DNA of 64,000 bases from Ensifer sp. LC11. Its GTDB lineage: Bacteria; Pseudomonadota; Alphaproteobacteria; Rhizobiales; Rhizobiaceae. Of this stretch, positions 27,442-35,887 are shown in pieces. The stretch lies in NCBI RefSeq assembly GCF_001695835.1, contig NZ_MBSO01000012.1, forward strand, positions 496,001 to 560,000. Direction: 5' to 3'. The position numbers and the translations under genes were made by a program. Each line of letters opens with the position of its first letter. The first letter of the stretch is position 1. The notes below the pieces were generated by a model, which saw only the letters and a program-made list of their open reading frames with translations, was not told the origin of the DNA and searched no databases.

Positions 27442-28911
27442 ATGGTGGAAGACAACGAGGCGAGACGCGGGGTCACGCGGCGGATTTACGAGGCGCTGAA
27501 GGCGCAGATCCTCGACGGCACCTACCGGCCCAAGGACCGGCTGCCTTCGACGCGGGCGCTTGCGGCCGAGCTTGGCGTGTCGCGTACCACCGTCACCACC
27601 GCTTACGAGCAGCTTCTCTCCGAAGGATTTCTGGAAAGCCGCCAGGGCGCGCCTTCACGGGTGGCGCTGCTGAGAGAAGACGGCGCCGCGGCGCGCCCGG
27701 CGACCGGGCCTTCCGGAGGAGTGTCGCCGGCAGCATCCTTGCGCCTGTCGCGATTTGGGGCGGCTCTCGGTGACGGGCCGAGCTGGGTGCCTGTTTCGCG
27801 CGGCCTGATCGCGGACTTTCGCTACGGCGATCTGTCGGCTGCGGATTTCCCGGCCGAGCCCTGGCGGCGGGCGGTCAATGCGGCTCTCAGGCGAAGGCGG
27901 CAGCGGCTCGCCTATGACGATCCTGCCGGGTCGGCGGACTTGCGCGCTGCACTTCAGGCCTATCTCTGGCGGGCAAGGGGGCTGCGGTGCGATCCCGGCC
28001 AGATCATCATCGTCAACGGTTCGCAGCAGGGGCTGGACCTTGCCGCGCGTGTGCTCGTCGATCCCGGAGACCGCGTCGCGATCGAGGACCCGGGCTATGT
28101 GATGGCCCGGCGGGTGTTTTGCGCGGCGGGAGCCGATATGGTTCCGATCGCCGTCGACGAGGAGGGTTTGAGGACGGCGCTGCTCGAAGGCCTTGATGAT
28201 GTCAGGCTCGCCTATGTCACGCCGTCGCATCAGTTTCCGCTCGGCAGCGTGCTTTCTGCCCGGCGAAGGCAGGAGCTTCTCGCCTGGTCCGGGCGCACCG
28301 GGGCCTTTGTGATCGAGGACGATTACGACGGCGAGTATCGTTATGACATCCAGCCGATCCCGCCGCTTCAGACCATGGCGCAGGCGCAGAACGTCATCTA
28401 TCTCGGCACGATCTCGAAAAGCCTGTCGCCGATGCTGAGGCTCGGCTACCTGGTCGTGCCGCCGTCGCTTCACCTGGCCTTCACAGCCGCCAAGCAGCTC
28501 ATCGACCGCCATTCCCCCGTTCTCGAGCAGGAGGCGCTGGCGGCGATGATTGCGAGTGGCGCCTATGAGCGCCACATCCGCCGCAGCCGGCGCAGCAATG
28601 GCCGCCGCCGCGAGGCGTTGCTGAGCGCCCTCAAGGTGGAGCTTGGCGAGCAGGTGACGATATCGGGCGCCGATGCGGGCCTGCATGTCGTCGTCTGGTT
28701 CGAGCGGCTGGAAAAAGAACTGGAAGGCGCGCTGATCGAGCGGGCGCGCGCTGCCGGCATCGGCCTCTATCCGGTTTCGCCGCTCTATGCCGACGCCGGC
28801 CAGCGCCCCGACCGGGCTGGCCTCGTGATGGGTTATGCTGGCCTCGAGGTGGCGGAGATCGGCAAGGGGGTGGCGGCGCTTGCCGAAGTCTTGCGTGGCT
28901 GGGGCGGCTAA
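27442..28911 (+). CDS. MocR/PdxR-type GntR regulator with aminotransferase domain
   Basis: This 489-residue protein has an N-terminal GntR helix-turn-helix (about residues 8-75, with PKDRLPSTRALAAELGVSRT) joined to a fold type I aminotransferase domain. The PLP Lys326 is in GTISKSLSP, and the Asp before it in VIEDDYDGEYR. Such regulators sense PLP or amino-aldimines. ATG 27442 is preferred; in-frame GTG 27379 would place the inverted repeat inside the gene. Its divergent neighbour is PaiB-like, so the pair may control vitamin B6 or flavin metabolism (inference). Confidence 0.92.
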   Translation: MVEDNEARRGVTRRIYEALKAQILDGTYRPKDRLPSTRALAAELGVSRTTVTTAYEQLLSEGFLESRQGAPSRVALLREDGAAARPATGPSGGVSPAASLRLSRFGAALGDGPSWVPVSRGLIADFRYGDLSAADFPAEPWRRAVNAALRRRRQRLAYDDPAGSADLRAALQAYLWRARGLRCDPGQIIIVNGSQQGLDLAARVLVDPGDRVAIEDPGYVMARRVFCAAGADMVPIAVDEEGLRTALLEGLDDVRLAYVTPSHQFPLGSVLSARRRQELLAWSGRTGAFVIEDDYDGEYRYDIQPIPPLQTMAQAQNVIYLGTISKSLSPMLRLGYLVVPPSLHLAFTAAKQLIDRHSPVLEQEALAAMIASGAYERHIRRSRRSNGRRREALLSALKVELGEQVTISGADAGLHVVVWFERLEKELEGALIERARAAGIGLYPVSPLYADAGQRPDRAGLVMGYAGLEVAEIGKGVAALAEVLRGWGG

Positions 28912-29025
28912 CGGGTGCTGCGCGACGCCGTAGTGTGGCGGTGCCATCTCCGCTATAGTCTTTGTCGGTGCCGGGATCGATTTTTGCAAATTGCCGAAGG
29001 GCGGCGTGATCAGGAGGCGAGGCCG

Positions 29026-29709
29026 ATGGCAGAACGGAGGGCGCAGCCGTTGCAGCCGGGAGATCCGGCTCCGGACTTCACGCTTGCGAGCGTCAATCGC
29101 GACGCTCCGGTTTCGCTTGCGAGCCTCAGTGGCCGTCCGTTTCTGATCGGTCTGTTCCGCGGATTGCATTGTCCCTTCTGCCGCCGTCAGCTCCGGCAGC
29201 TTTCCGCCGTCGAGCCGGCACTTCGCGCCGTCGGCGTCGAGACCTTGGCAGTGGTCAATACACCGGTCGAGCGGGCGCGCCTCTATTTCCGCTACCAGCC
29301 GACACCGGTCACGCTGCTTTCGGATCCGGAGTGCCGGACGCATCGGGATTTCGGCGTGCCGCGCGCGGTGTTCCTTTCGCCCGATAGCGACGAGCCGCCG
29401 CAATGGCCTGATCGCGCAAGGCTGGCGGATTTCGAGGCGACGCGCATCAACCCCACGGGCGAATTGCCGGAACCGGCGCAGCCGATGCGGGCCAATGATA
29501 TACTCAATGCCATGGACGGCTTCGAACTCAACGAGACGGACAGTCGCATCTACACGGAGCATGGCACACAGCTTGTCGGCCATTTTCTGATCGATGCGGC
29601 CGGCATCGTGAGATGGAGCGAGATCGAAGCGCGCTTCGGGCCGGAGGAGCTCGGCGTCTTCCCGGCTTCACGCGAAATCATGCTTGCTGCCGGCAAACTC
29701 GCCGGCTAG
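29026..29709 (+). CDS. Peroxiredoxin-like/AhpC-TSA family protein
   Basis: This 227-residue protein has a thioredoxin fold with a CPFC active site (Cys49, Cys52) in FRGLHCPFCRRQL. The sequence around it (GDPAPDFTL, then PFLIGLFRG) is the AhpC/TSA pattern. A CxxC at this place favours thiol-disulfide exchange as well as peroxide reduction. ATG 29026 follows AGGAGGCGAGG. Eight bases past the stop begins the interrupted repeat A. Confidence 0.85.
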   Translation: MAERRAQPLQPGDPAPDFTLASVNRDAPVSLASLSGRPFLIGLFRGLHCPFCRRQLRQLSAVEPALRAVGVETLAVVNTPVERARLYFRYQPTPVTLLSDPECRTHRDFGVPRAVFLSPDSDEPPQWPDRARLADFEATRINPTGELPEPAQPMRANDILNAMDGFELNETDSRIYTEHGTQLVGHFLIDAAGIVRWSEIEARFGPEELGVFPASREIMLAAGKLAG

Positions 29710-29767
29710 ATCCCGCTCTCAAGTGGAGCCACATGAGGCGGAAAGATGCTCTAGAATCAAAGAGCTA
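29710..29767 (+). repeat. Left half of intergenic repeat A, split by IS element
   Basis: The sequence TCCCGCTCTCAAGTGG...GATGCTCTAGAATCAAAG matches the left half of repeat A up to the central AGAGCTA. The right half continues only at 31727. The two TA bases at 29766-29767 and 31727-31728 are the target duplication. Confidence 0.85.
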
Positions 29768-29803
29768 GTGTTGTAACTCTAACGCTTGTTTCGCCCTTGC
29801 GAC

Positions 29804-30081
29804 ACCGCCGCAGGTGATCTACGCGTTGATCCCGATCGGGAGCGAGATCGCCCCGTTGCTCGCCAATGTGATGCAGTGGCTGAGTACGCGCATTGCGCAC
29901 ATCGCCGATTCGCAACAGGAATTCGACAATGGGCCGGCCGCAAAGGTTGGAGCTCCTCGGACGTGGATGGGGGGCGCCTTGCGGCTCTCGTCGGTGCGAT
30001 TGTCGCGGGACTGAAATCCTAGGGACCAAGCGGTAAGCTTGGTACCCTTCCTAAAACGAAGACCACATTTGGGAGAGGCCT
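29804..30081. other. Passenger left flank, no confident gene
   Basis: Between the IS remnant and the oxidoreductase a short frame (29814-30014, + strand, hydrophobic start) and opposing frames exist but none has a ribosome binding site or recognisable motif. It may be a gene remnant brought in with the unit. Confidence 0.4.
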
Positions 30082-30687
30082 ATGAAAGCGCTTGTCGTGG
30101 TTTGCCATCCGGCTGCCGATAGTTTCAATCACGCGCTGGCGGAAGCGGTGCGGGCGGCTTGGACATCCGCGGGGTGTGATGTCGTCTTTCATGATCTCTA
30201 CGCAGAAGGTTTTGATCCGCTTCTGTCCGCGTCCGAAGCTCGGGGCACGTCGACCGCGGACAAGACAGTCGCAGCGCATATTGCCGAGCTTCGTGCCTGT
30301 GATCTGCTCGCTGTCATTCATCCCAATTGCTGGGGCGCACCGCCGGCAATGATGAAGGGCTGGATCGATCGCGTGTTCGCCTCGGAGGCCGCCTACACAT
30401 TCGCCAAAGGCGTTGACAACGGGGACGATCCGATCGGCCTGTTGCGGACGCGCGCTGCTTTGATCCTGAACACGGGCAACACTCCGGCCGAACGTGAGAA
30501 GAATCACTTCGGCGACCCGCTCGATCACATCTGGCGGCGGTGCATTCTCGAATTTTGCGGCGTGAAGCATGTGAGCCGCGCGCTATTTGGTGTCGTCGCC
30601 ACAAGTTCCCGCGACGAGCGACGAGCGTGGTTGGAACAGGCTGGAAAGAAGGCGCGGGAAATGTGGGAGCTAGCGTTGCGACGCTAA
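30082..30687 (+). CDS. NAD(P)H-dependent oxidoreductase, flavodoxin-like (quinone reductase type)
   Basis: This 201-residue protein has the NQO1/flavodoxin-like fold: MKALVVVCHPAADSFNHALA at the N-terminus (flavin-phosphate region) and HPNCWGAPPAMMKGWIDRVF for the flavin contact and dimer. Such enzymes reduce quinones or azo compounds. GGGAGAGG precedes the ATG. The last six codons and the stop lie in IS sequence (boundary at 30671-30672), so the original C-terminus was replaced by LALRR. It is the passenger of the mobile unit. Confidence 0.88.
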   Translation: MKALVVVCHPAADSFNHALAEAVRAAWTSAGCDVVFHDLYAEGFDPLLSASEARGTSTADKTVAAHIAELRACDLLAVIHPNCWGAPPAMMKGWIDRVFASEAAYTFAKGVDNGDDPIGLLRTRAALILNTGNTPAEREKNHFGDPLDHIWRRCILEFCGVKHVSRALFGVVATSSRDERRAWLEQAGKKAREMWELALRR

Positions 30688-31707
30688 CGTTTGTTTCGCC
30701 CTTGCAACCTTTTCGAGGATTTGGGCGGCGGACTTTATCCAGACGAAGGGTTTGGGGTCGGCATTGTGGGTTTCGAGGTATTGCATGATGGCGTCTATCA
30801 GCTGTGCGACACTTTTGAAGGCTTCGCGGCGGATGCGGTTTCGGGTGATGTCGGCAAAGAAGCGTTCGACCATGTTGAGCCAAGATGCCGAGGTGGGCGT
30901 GAAGTGCAAGTGGAAGCGCGGATGCGCCTTGAGCCAGCGGTTCACGGCCGGGGTCTTATGGGTGGCATAGTTGTCAACGATGAGGTGAAGGTTGAGACCG
31001 GTGGGGGTCCTTTGATCGATCAGCTTGAGAAAGCGCACGAACTCGCGATGACGATGGCGCGGCATGCAGGTCCCGATGACCTTGCCGTCCAGCATGTTGA
31101 GCGCCGCGAACAGGGTGGTGGTGCCGTTGCGCTTGTAGTCGTGGGTCATGGTGCCGGCGCGGCCCTTCTTCATCGGCAGGCCGGGCTGGGTGCGGTCGAG
31201 GGCTTGAATCTGGCTCTTTTCATCGACACACAGCACCAGTGCCTTGTCCGGCGCATCAAGATAGAGCCCGACCACATCCTCGACCTTGGCGGCGACGTTC
31301 TTGTCGCGCGAGACTTTGAACGTCTTGACAAGATGCGGCTTCAGCCCGTGCGCCCGCCAGATCCGCTGGACGCTACCGTAGGAGATGCCTGCCGCCGCCA
31401 TGCTGCGCGTGCTCCAGTGGGTCGCGTTCGGCGGTTCCTCGTGCAGCGCCATGCGCACCACCTGCTTGATCTTCTCGGGCGCTAGCGGCTTGACGCGCGT
31501 CAAGAGCCCATCCACCCCCTTGACCACATAGCGGCGGCGCCAGCGGCGCACCGTCAGCAGACTTTTGCCGGCCGCCGACGCAATCGCCTCCGCCGTCAAT
31601 CCATCGCTCGCCAACAGCACAATCCGCGCCCGCCAAACCACCTTCTGGGGCGTCTTCCGGTCCCGGACCAGCCGCTCCAGTCTCCTCGGTCCGGTCCGAA
31701 TGGACAA
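30670..31707 (-). CDS. IS630-family DDE transposase
   Basis: This 345-residue transposase is intact. Residues 1-75 form the helix-turn-helix DNA-binding part (WRARIVLLASDGLTAEAIA). The DDE triad is Asp162 (LCVDEKSQ), Asp245 (HLIVDNYATH) and Glu281 (SASWLNMVERFF), with the IS630-specific spacing of about 35 residues between the last two. The stop codon TAG uses the TA of the element boundary, so the gene fills the element to its very end. Promoter and ribosome binding site are weak, as usual for insertion sequences. Confidence 0.95.
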   Translation of the reverse strand: MSIRTGPRRLERLVRDRKTPQKVVWRARIVLLASDGLTAEAIASAAGKSLLTVRRWRRRYVVKGVDGLLTRVKPLAPEKIKQVVRMALHEEPPNATHWSTRSMAAAGISYGSVQRIWRAHGLKPHLVKTFKVSRDKNVAAKVEDVVGLYLDAPDKALVLCVDEKSQIQALDRTQPGLPMKKGRAGTMTHDYKRNGTTTLFAALNMLDGKVIGTCMPRHRHREFVRFLKLIDQRTPTGLNLHLIVDNYATHKTPAVNRWLKAHPRFHLHFTPTSASWLNMVERFFADITRNRIRREAFKSVAQLIDAIMQYLETHNADPKPFVWIKSAAQILEKVARAKQTLASQR

Positions 31708-31726
31708 CCTCTCGAAAGCTCACAAC

Positions 31727-31763
31727 TAGAGCGTCCTTGCTGCATTCGTATGAACGCACGGCG
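31727..31763 (+). repeat. Right half of intergenic repeat A, split by IS element
   Basis: TAGAGCGTCCTTGCTGC followed by ATTCGTATGAACGCACGGCG continues the repeat A sequence that stops at 29767. Joining both halves across one TA gives AAAGAGCTAGAGCGTCC, as in copy 3. Confidence 0.85.
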
Positions 31764-31880
31764 CCCCAGGCGGGCGTGCAGGCAAGGGGCGGCGGTGTTG
31801 CGTCGCCGGCTGGAACGGCCGCGCGTTACGGTTAGCCGCTTGCGCCGGGGTTGTGTCCGCGCATAGTGGGCAATCTTACA

Positions 31881-32468
31881 ATGTGGCAGTCTGGCCTTCA
31901 TGAGAACCCTTCGCATCCATCCCAACTTCACGACGTGTTCGGCGAAGAGCAGCCGCCGGCCTATCTGGCAGCGATCCTGCTCGTTGGGATCGGCGCGGCC
32001 GCCGTCTTCGCGCTGTCGGCGGGGCCGATGCTTCAGGAGCTCGCCTGGTGGCGGGCGGCACTGGCGCTTGTCCTCGTCCTCGATATCGCCGCCGGCTGTG
32101 TCGCCAACTTCACCCCCTCGACCAATGATTTCTACGCGGCGCGGCCGCGCAATCGCTGGATCTTCATCGCCATCCACGTGCACATAATTGCCGTCGCGCT
32201 CATCATCGGCAGCGGGCTTGCTCCTGCGATTGCTGTCTGGGCCTATACGATTGCCGCGGCCACGATCGTCAACTTGCTTGCCGGGCGCGCGCAGCAGACC
32301 TTTGTTGGTGGGCTGCTGCTGGCGGTTGGCCTCACCGGCTTGCCGCTTCTGCCTGGCCTGACGCCGGCGATGGTGGCGGTTGCGGGCCTCTTCATGCTGA
32401 AGGTGCTCTTCAGCTTCGCGGTCGATCATTATCGAACCGTCTCGCCCCAAGATGGGCACCCGCGCTGA
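31881..32468 (+). CDS. Hypothetical multi-pass membrane protein
   Basis: This 195-residue protein begins MWQSGLHENPSHPSQLHDVF and has about six membrane segments (for example AYLAAILLVGIGAAAVFAL and FIAIHVHIIAVALIIGSG). Most of the chain is in the membrane, and the C-terminus is short and charged. The family is not recognised; the layout resembles small uncharacterised integral membrane proteins of rhizobia. TTG 31851 is an upstream alternative start. It stands alone beside the mobile element. Confidence 0.72.
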   Translation: MWQSGLHENPSHPSQLHDVFGEEQPPAYLAAILLVGIGAAAVFALSAGPMLQELAWWRAALALVLVLDIAAGCVANFTPSTNDFYAARPRNRWIFIAIHVHIIAVALIIGSGLAPAIAVWAYTIAAATIVNLLAGRAQQTFVGGLLLAVGLTGLPLLPGLTPAMVAVAGLFMLKVLFSFAVDHYRTVSPQDGHPR

Positions 32469-32604
32469 TGCTCGGTTCGGCACGAGCTGCCTCCAGGGAT
32501 CTGGCGGAAGGCGCGTCCACTGCCTCGGGCGCCCCGGTCCGGGGTTCTGACCTTGCTGCCGCGGTCCACGGCATGAGGCTGGGTGCGGTCAATGTTTCCG
32601 GAGA

Positions 32605-32653
32605 TTCTAGAGCGCCGTGCGTTCATGTGAACGCACTAGGGACGCTCTAGAAA
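32605..32653 (-). repeat. Right half of repeat A, reverse orientation
   Basis: Read on the minus strand it gives GAGCGTCCCTAGTGCGTTCA and TGAACGCACGGCGCTCTAG, the second hairpin of repeat A alone. It lies directly downstream of the outer membrane protein gene and could act as a terminator stem. Confidence 0.7.
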
Positions 32654-34353
32654 CTCCAGGAAACATGCAGCTTACCCTCCCACACATCGAGATCTTTCTG
32701 GCCAAAGCTCAAATAGCCGCCCGTCGCCTCGAGCTGGAGGTTGTCGTTCACCAGCATTCGGAAGCCGGAGCGCAGCGAGAACGACCATGGCGAGGGTGTC
32801 ACTTCCGACAGGTCGCCGGTCAGGATCTTGCCATCGTTCGGCCGTTCGAACTGGTATTCGGCGCCAAGCTCGGTGAAGACGAGAAACGGCTGCCCGTCCG
32901 GCAGGCGGAAGTAGCGGCTGATTTCGGTCGACAGATCGAGAACGCCGTAGTTGTAGCTGTCGCCGGGAAGGGAAACGCTGACCGGTATGTTGAGGATGTT
33001 GCCCGAAAGGTCGTAATCGTCGCTGTTGATGTGCGACCAGCTGACCGACACCTTGGGACGGATGAGATAGGCATCGACCTTGTATTGGCCGTGGAGCGAG
33101 ATTTCGCCGGCAAGACGCTCGGAATCCTGTTCGCCGCTCAACACGCTGAGATCGATATCGTTGTCGTAGCGCCCATAGGTCAGCGATCCGTCGATCGCCC
33201 AGTGCTTCGAGAGGCGGTAGGCGGCATAGGGGCCGAAGCTGAAGCCATCGGTATCGATGCCCAATGTGCCGTCGAACGCGTCGGTCGAACTGTCTTCAAG
33301 GGCAACGGTCATCCCGACGACAAGGTCGCTGGTGATGCGGCGATCAAGGCCCATGGTCAACGAGCGGGCGAGCGTATCGCTGTCGCGGTCGTAGCGGTTG
33401 TCGGATATGTCTGCGAACTGGATGTCCGACCAGAAATTCCAGAGCGAGGGCGCCGGCAGATCGCGGCCCGGCGTCAATGGCACCTGAGAAGATCCGCCGC
33501 CGCTGCGGGCGGCAGCGTCTTTGGCGGCGAGATCACGGCAGATCGGCAGGTCGCGCTGCTGCTTGGAATTCACCGATCTCGGATCAATGCAGGTATCGGG
33601 CGTCCTGCCGGCGATCACCCGGCCACCCCTGACCGCGGTCGGGGTGCGTGGATTGAAGCCCGGATAGATCGGCTGCGGGCGAACATCGGGTCGGCCATCG
33701 GGCAGCGAGAAATCAGGAAAAACGGGCTGCGGTCCGACGTCCGGCCGACCATCGGGCAGCGAGAAATCGGGAAAGACGGGTTGCGGGCCAACGTCCGGCC
33801 GGCCATCGGGCAATGAGAAATCAGGAAAGACGGGCTGCGGGCCGACGTCCGGCCGGCCATCGGGCAGTGAGAAATCGGGAAAGACGGGCTGCGGGCCGAC
33901 GTCCGGCCGGCCATCAGGCAGCGACAAATCGGGGAGGACGGGCTGCGGGCCGACATCCGGCCGGCCATCGGGCCAGTTTATGTCTGGAAAAAGACCATCA
34001 CGCACCTGGTTCTGCGTGTCGAGCAGGCACGGCTTTCCGCCGGACAGGTCGTAGAGCTTGTGCGTGCCGCCGTTGCCGTTGGAAACGACTGGGGACAACG
34101 AGAGATGGAGGCCACGTCTGCTCTTGGTCCAGGTGTCGACCGTTTGGTTGCCTTGCGCCGCTTCGAGGCCGAAGGATCCGGCGCTCGTTCCTGAAAGCCA
34201 GACGGAACTGGTGGCCCCTTTCGTATTGCCGAGATAGGCCAGGCCGCCGCTGGAACTGCAATTGGCGGCAACGGCTACGCCTGGCATTGCGAGACTGCCG
34301 AGGCCCGTAAGCAGCCCGGCATAGGCTGTGATCGATCGACAGCGGCTAACCAT
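32647..34353 (-). CDS. Outer membrane beta-barrel (autotransporter-like) protein with 18-aa tandem repeats
   Basis: This 568-residue protein has a signal peptide (about 1-30, ending PGVAVAAN), a small N-terminal domain with two Cys, six tandem 18-residue units of the type LPDGRPDVGPQPVFPDFS (residues 127-234), a linker, and a C-terminal beta-barrel domain (about 330-568). The barrel ends in VSWSF, the terminal aromatic signature used for outer membrane insertion, and has alternating amphipathic strands. It resembles autotransporter barrel domains, though no passenger domain of the usual beta-helix kind is present. GGGGAG lies 12 bases upstream of the ATG; longer frames to 34497 are not supported. 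Confidence 0.85.
   Translation of the reverse strand: MVSRCRSITAYAGLLTGLGSLAMPGVAVAANCSSSGGLAYLGNTKGATSSVWLSGTSAGSFGLEAAQGNQTVDTWTKSRRGLHLSLSPVVSNGNGGTHKLYDLSGGKPCLLDTQNQVRDGLFPDINWPDGRPDVGPQPVLPDLSLPDGRPDVGPQPVFPDFSLPDGRPDVGPQPVFPDFSLPDGRPDVGPQPVFPDFSLPDGRPDVGPQPVFPDFSLPDGRPDVRPQPIYPGFNPRTPTAVRGGRVIAGRTPDTCIDPRSVNSKQQRDLPICRDLAAKDAAARSGGGSSQVPLTPGRDLPAPSLWNFWSDIQFADISDNRYDRDSDTLARSLTMGLDRRITSDLVVGMTVALEDSSTDAFDGTLGIDTDGFSFGPYAAYRLSKHWAIDGSLTYGRYDNDIDLSVLSGEQDSERLAGEISLHGQYKVDAYLIRPKVSVSWSHINSDDYDLSGNILNIPVSVSLPGDSYNYGVLDLSTEISRYFRLPDGQPFLVFTELGAEYQFERPNDGKILTGDLSEVTPSPWSFSLRSGFRMLVNDNLQLEATGGYLSFGQKDLDVWEGKLHVSWSF
33652..33975 (-). repeat. Six tandem 54-base coding repeats
   Basis: Six in-frame 54-base units encode the PDGRPDV.PQP repeat of the outer membrane protein. 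The middle four are almost identical at the protein level with a few synonymous changes, the first and last are diverged. The unit number is likely to vary between strains by slippage or recombination. Confidence 0.92.
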
Positions 34354-34613
34354 GTTACGCGTGCTCCCCCAAGCTTGCGTCGACCTCGTCGATACGAGGC
34401 ATGGTCTGCTGCGCCAGCCGCGTCCGGCAGGCGCAACACCCCTTTTCCGAGTGGCACGGCAAAGGGTGAACGATGAATCGTCAACTCCAGCTTGCACATT
34501 CCCTCAATGCCGTGGACAGTGCTACCGTCAAATTTCAGTGGAAGCTTGTGGACCGGTACCAGTGTTTTCAAGGGTGTTGGCACCGCAACGGTCGGCACGA
34601 GGAGGAGGGGCGG

Positions 34614-35597
34614 GTGGAGAATTCGACGGGACATGGGGCGGTGCGCATTCCGACATTCGACGACGTGCAGGCGGCTCGCAGCCGGATTGCCGGTGTTGCC
34701 CACCGAACGCCGGTACTGACCTCTCGCACGGCCGACGCTGCGACCGGCGCGCGGCTGTTCTTCAAAGCGGAAAACCTGCAGTGCGGCGGCGCCTTCAAGT
34801 TTCGCGGCGCCTACAACGCGATCGCCGCCTTAAGGCAAAGCGGATCGCGACAGGGCGTCGTCGCCTTTTCCTCCGGCAACCATGCCCAGGCGATCGCCTA
34901 TGCCGCGCGCCTGCAGGGCGTGGCCGCGACCATCGTGATGCCTGATGATGCGCCCGAGATGAAGGTGGCGGCGACGCGCGGCTATGGCGCCGACGTCGTG
35001 TTTTACGACCGTTACAAGGAGGACCGCTCGGCGATCAGCGCCAAGCTGGCGGCCGAGCGCGGCGCCGTGCTGATCCCGCCCTTCGACCATCCCGATGTGA
35101 TCGCGGGCCAAGGGACGGCGGTTCTGGAACTGATCGAAGAGGTCGGCGAACTCGATCTGGTCGTCACGCCGCTCGGCGGCGGCGGCCTTCTGGCCGGTAG
35201 CGCGCTCAGCGTGAAGGAGCGTTCGCCGGGTGCCGCCATCGTGGGCGTCGAGCCGGAAGCCGGCAATGACGGCCAGCAGTCGCTGCGTCAAGGCAAGATC
35301 GTTGCGATCGGCGTGCCGAAGTCGATTGCCGATGGGGCGCTGACCCCCAGCATCGGCCGGTCCAACTTTCCGATCATCCAGCGCGCCGTCGCCGATATCG
35401 TCACGGTGAGCGATGCGCAGCTCGTCGAGACCATGCGCTTTTTTGGCGAGCGCATGAAAATCGTCGTGGAGCCGACCGGCTGCCTGGCGGCCGCCGCCGT
35501 GCTTGAGGGGGTGCTCGCCTGCGCCGGCAAGCGCGTGGGCATCGTGCTCAGCGGCGGCAATGTCGATCTGGCGACCTATGGCGCGCTGCTGCGGTAG
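34614..35597 (+). CDS. Threonine/serine ammonia-lyase or 3-hydroxyaspartate lyase-like PLP enzyme
   Basis: This 327-residue fold type II PLP enzyme has Lys62 in GGAFKFRGAYNA, the SSGNHAQ phosphate loop at 86-92, and TPLGGGGLLAG in the middle. Length without ACT domain and the AFKFRGA motif match the serine racemase/threo-3-hydroxyaspartate ammonia-lyase/catabolic threonine dehydratase group; the substrate is not decided by sequence. GTG 34614 is chosen because GGAGGAGGGG lies just upstream. It is divergent from the outer membrane protein. A more distant paralogue is at 19714. Confidence 0.88.
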   Translation: MENSTGHGAVRIPTFDDVQAARSRIAGVAHRTPVLTSRTADAATGARLFFKAENLQCGGAFKFRGAYNAIAALRQSGSRQGVVAFSSGNHAQAIAYAARLQGVAATIVMPDDAPEMKVAATRGYGADVVFYDRYKEDRSAISAKLAAERGAVLIPPFDHPDVIAGQGTAVLELIEEVGELDLVVTPLGGGGLLAGSALSVKERSPGAAIVGVEPEAGNDGQQSLRQGKIVAIGVPKSIADGALTPSIGRSNFPIIQRAVADIVTVSDAQLVETMRFFGERMKIVVEPTGCLAAAAVLEGVLACAGKRVGIVLSGGNVDLATYGALLR

Positions 35598-35612
35598 AGA
35601 GCGGCGGTCTGA

Positions 35613-35792
35613 GCAATTCCAGGAAAAGTGTGCAGCGGTTTTTCGTCCGGAATTGCGAACGTTCAAACCACCGCAATTCCAGGAAAAGTGTGCAGCGGTT
35701 TTCCGTCCGGGATTGCGAATTTTCAGGCCACCGCAATTCCAGGAAAAGCGTGCACCGGTTTTCCATCCGGAATTGCGAATTTTCAAACCAGA
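35613..35792. repeat. Three tandem 60-base hairpin units
   Basis: Three units repeat with an exact period of 60. Each starts GCAATTCCAGGAAAAG and contains the matching GGAATTGCG (or GGGATTGCG) near position 35-45, so each folds into a hairpin with arms GCAATTCC/GGAATTGC. The core GTGTGCAGCGGTTTTCCG also occurs, as single palindromic units, near 55179 and 53615 and in reverse near 3915. Units 1 and 2 differ in few bases. Confidence 0.85.
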
Positions 35793-35887
35793 GCAACACG
35801 AAAGCGTGAATTGGGAGGGTGAATTTATTGCGTGTATTTTAGTTGGGTTTCGTCATGCCGCTCAACCGCAATCCAGAGGGTTTGCTC

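Larger units (their letters stand above)
29768..31726. mobile_element. IS630-type element with passenger oxidoreductase gene
   Basis: This 1,959-base unit is framed by TA duplications and sits inside repeat A. Its left 36 bases are a diverged copy of the transposase-3' end of the complete IS that forms the right part (30673-31726), so the layout is: IS end remnant, passenger region with an NAD(P)H oxidoreductase gene, complete IS630 transposase gene. The outer ends resemble each other as imperfect inverted repeats (GTTGTAACTC... against GTTGTGAGCTTTC...). The simplest reading is that one transposase moved the whole unit; insertion of two elements with deletion of the first is the alternative. 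Confidence 0.7.

Noticed and set aside
27655-29583. 642-residue minus-strand frame over the MocR regulator and peroxiredoxin-like gene
   Set aside because: Spans two good plus-strand genes and has Arg/His-rich mirror composition.
29814-30014. Short plus-strand frame in the passenger region
   Set aside because: It lacks a ribosome binding site and homologous features and may be a decayed remnant.
33652-33975. CRISPR-like array in the outer membrane gene
   Set aside because: The 54-base units are in frame and encode a protein repeat, without spacers.
35613-35792. CRISPR-like regular spacing
   Set aside because: The 60-base units are repeated whole, with no unique spacers and no cas genes.
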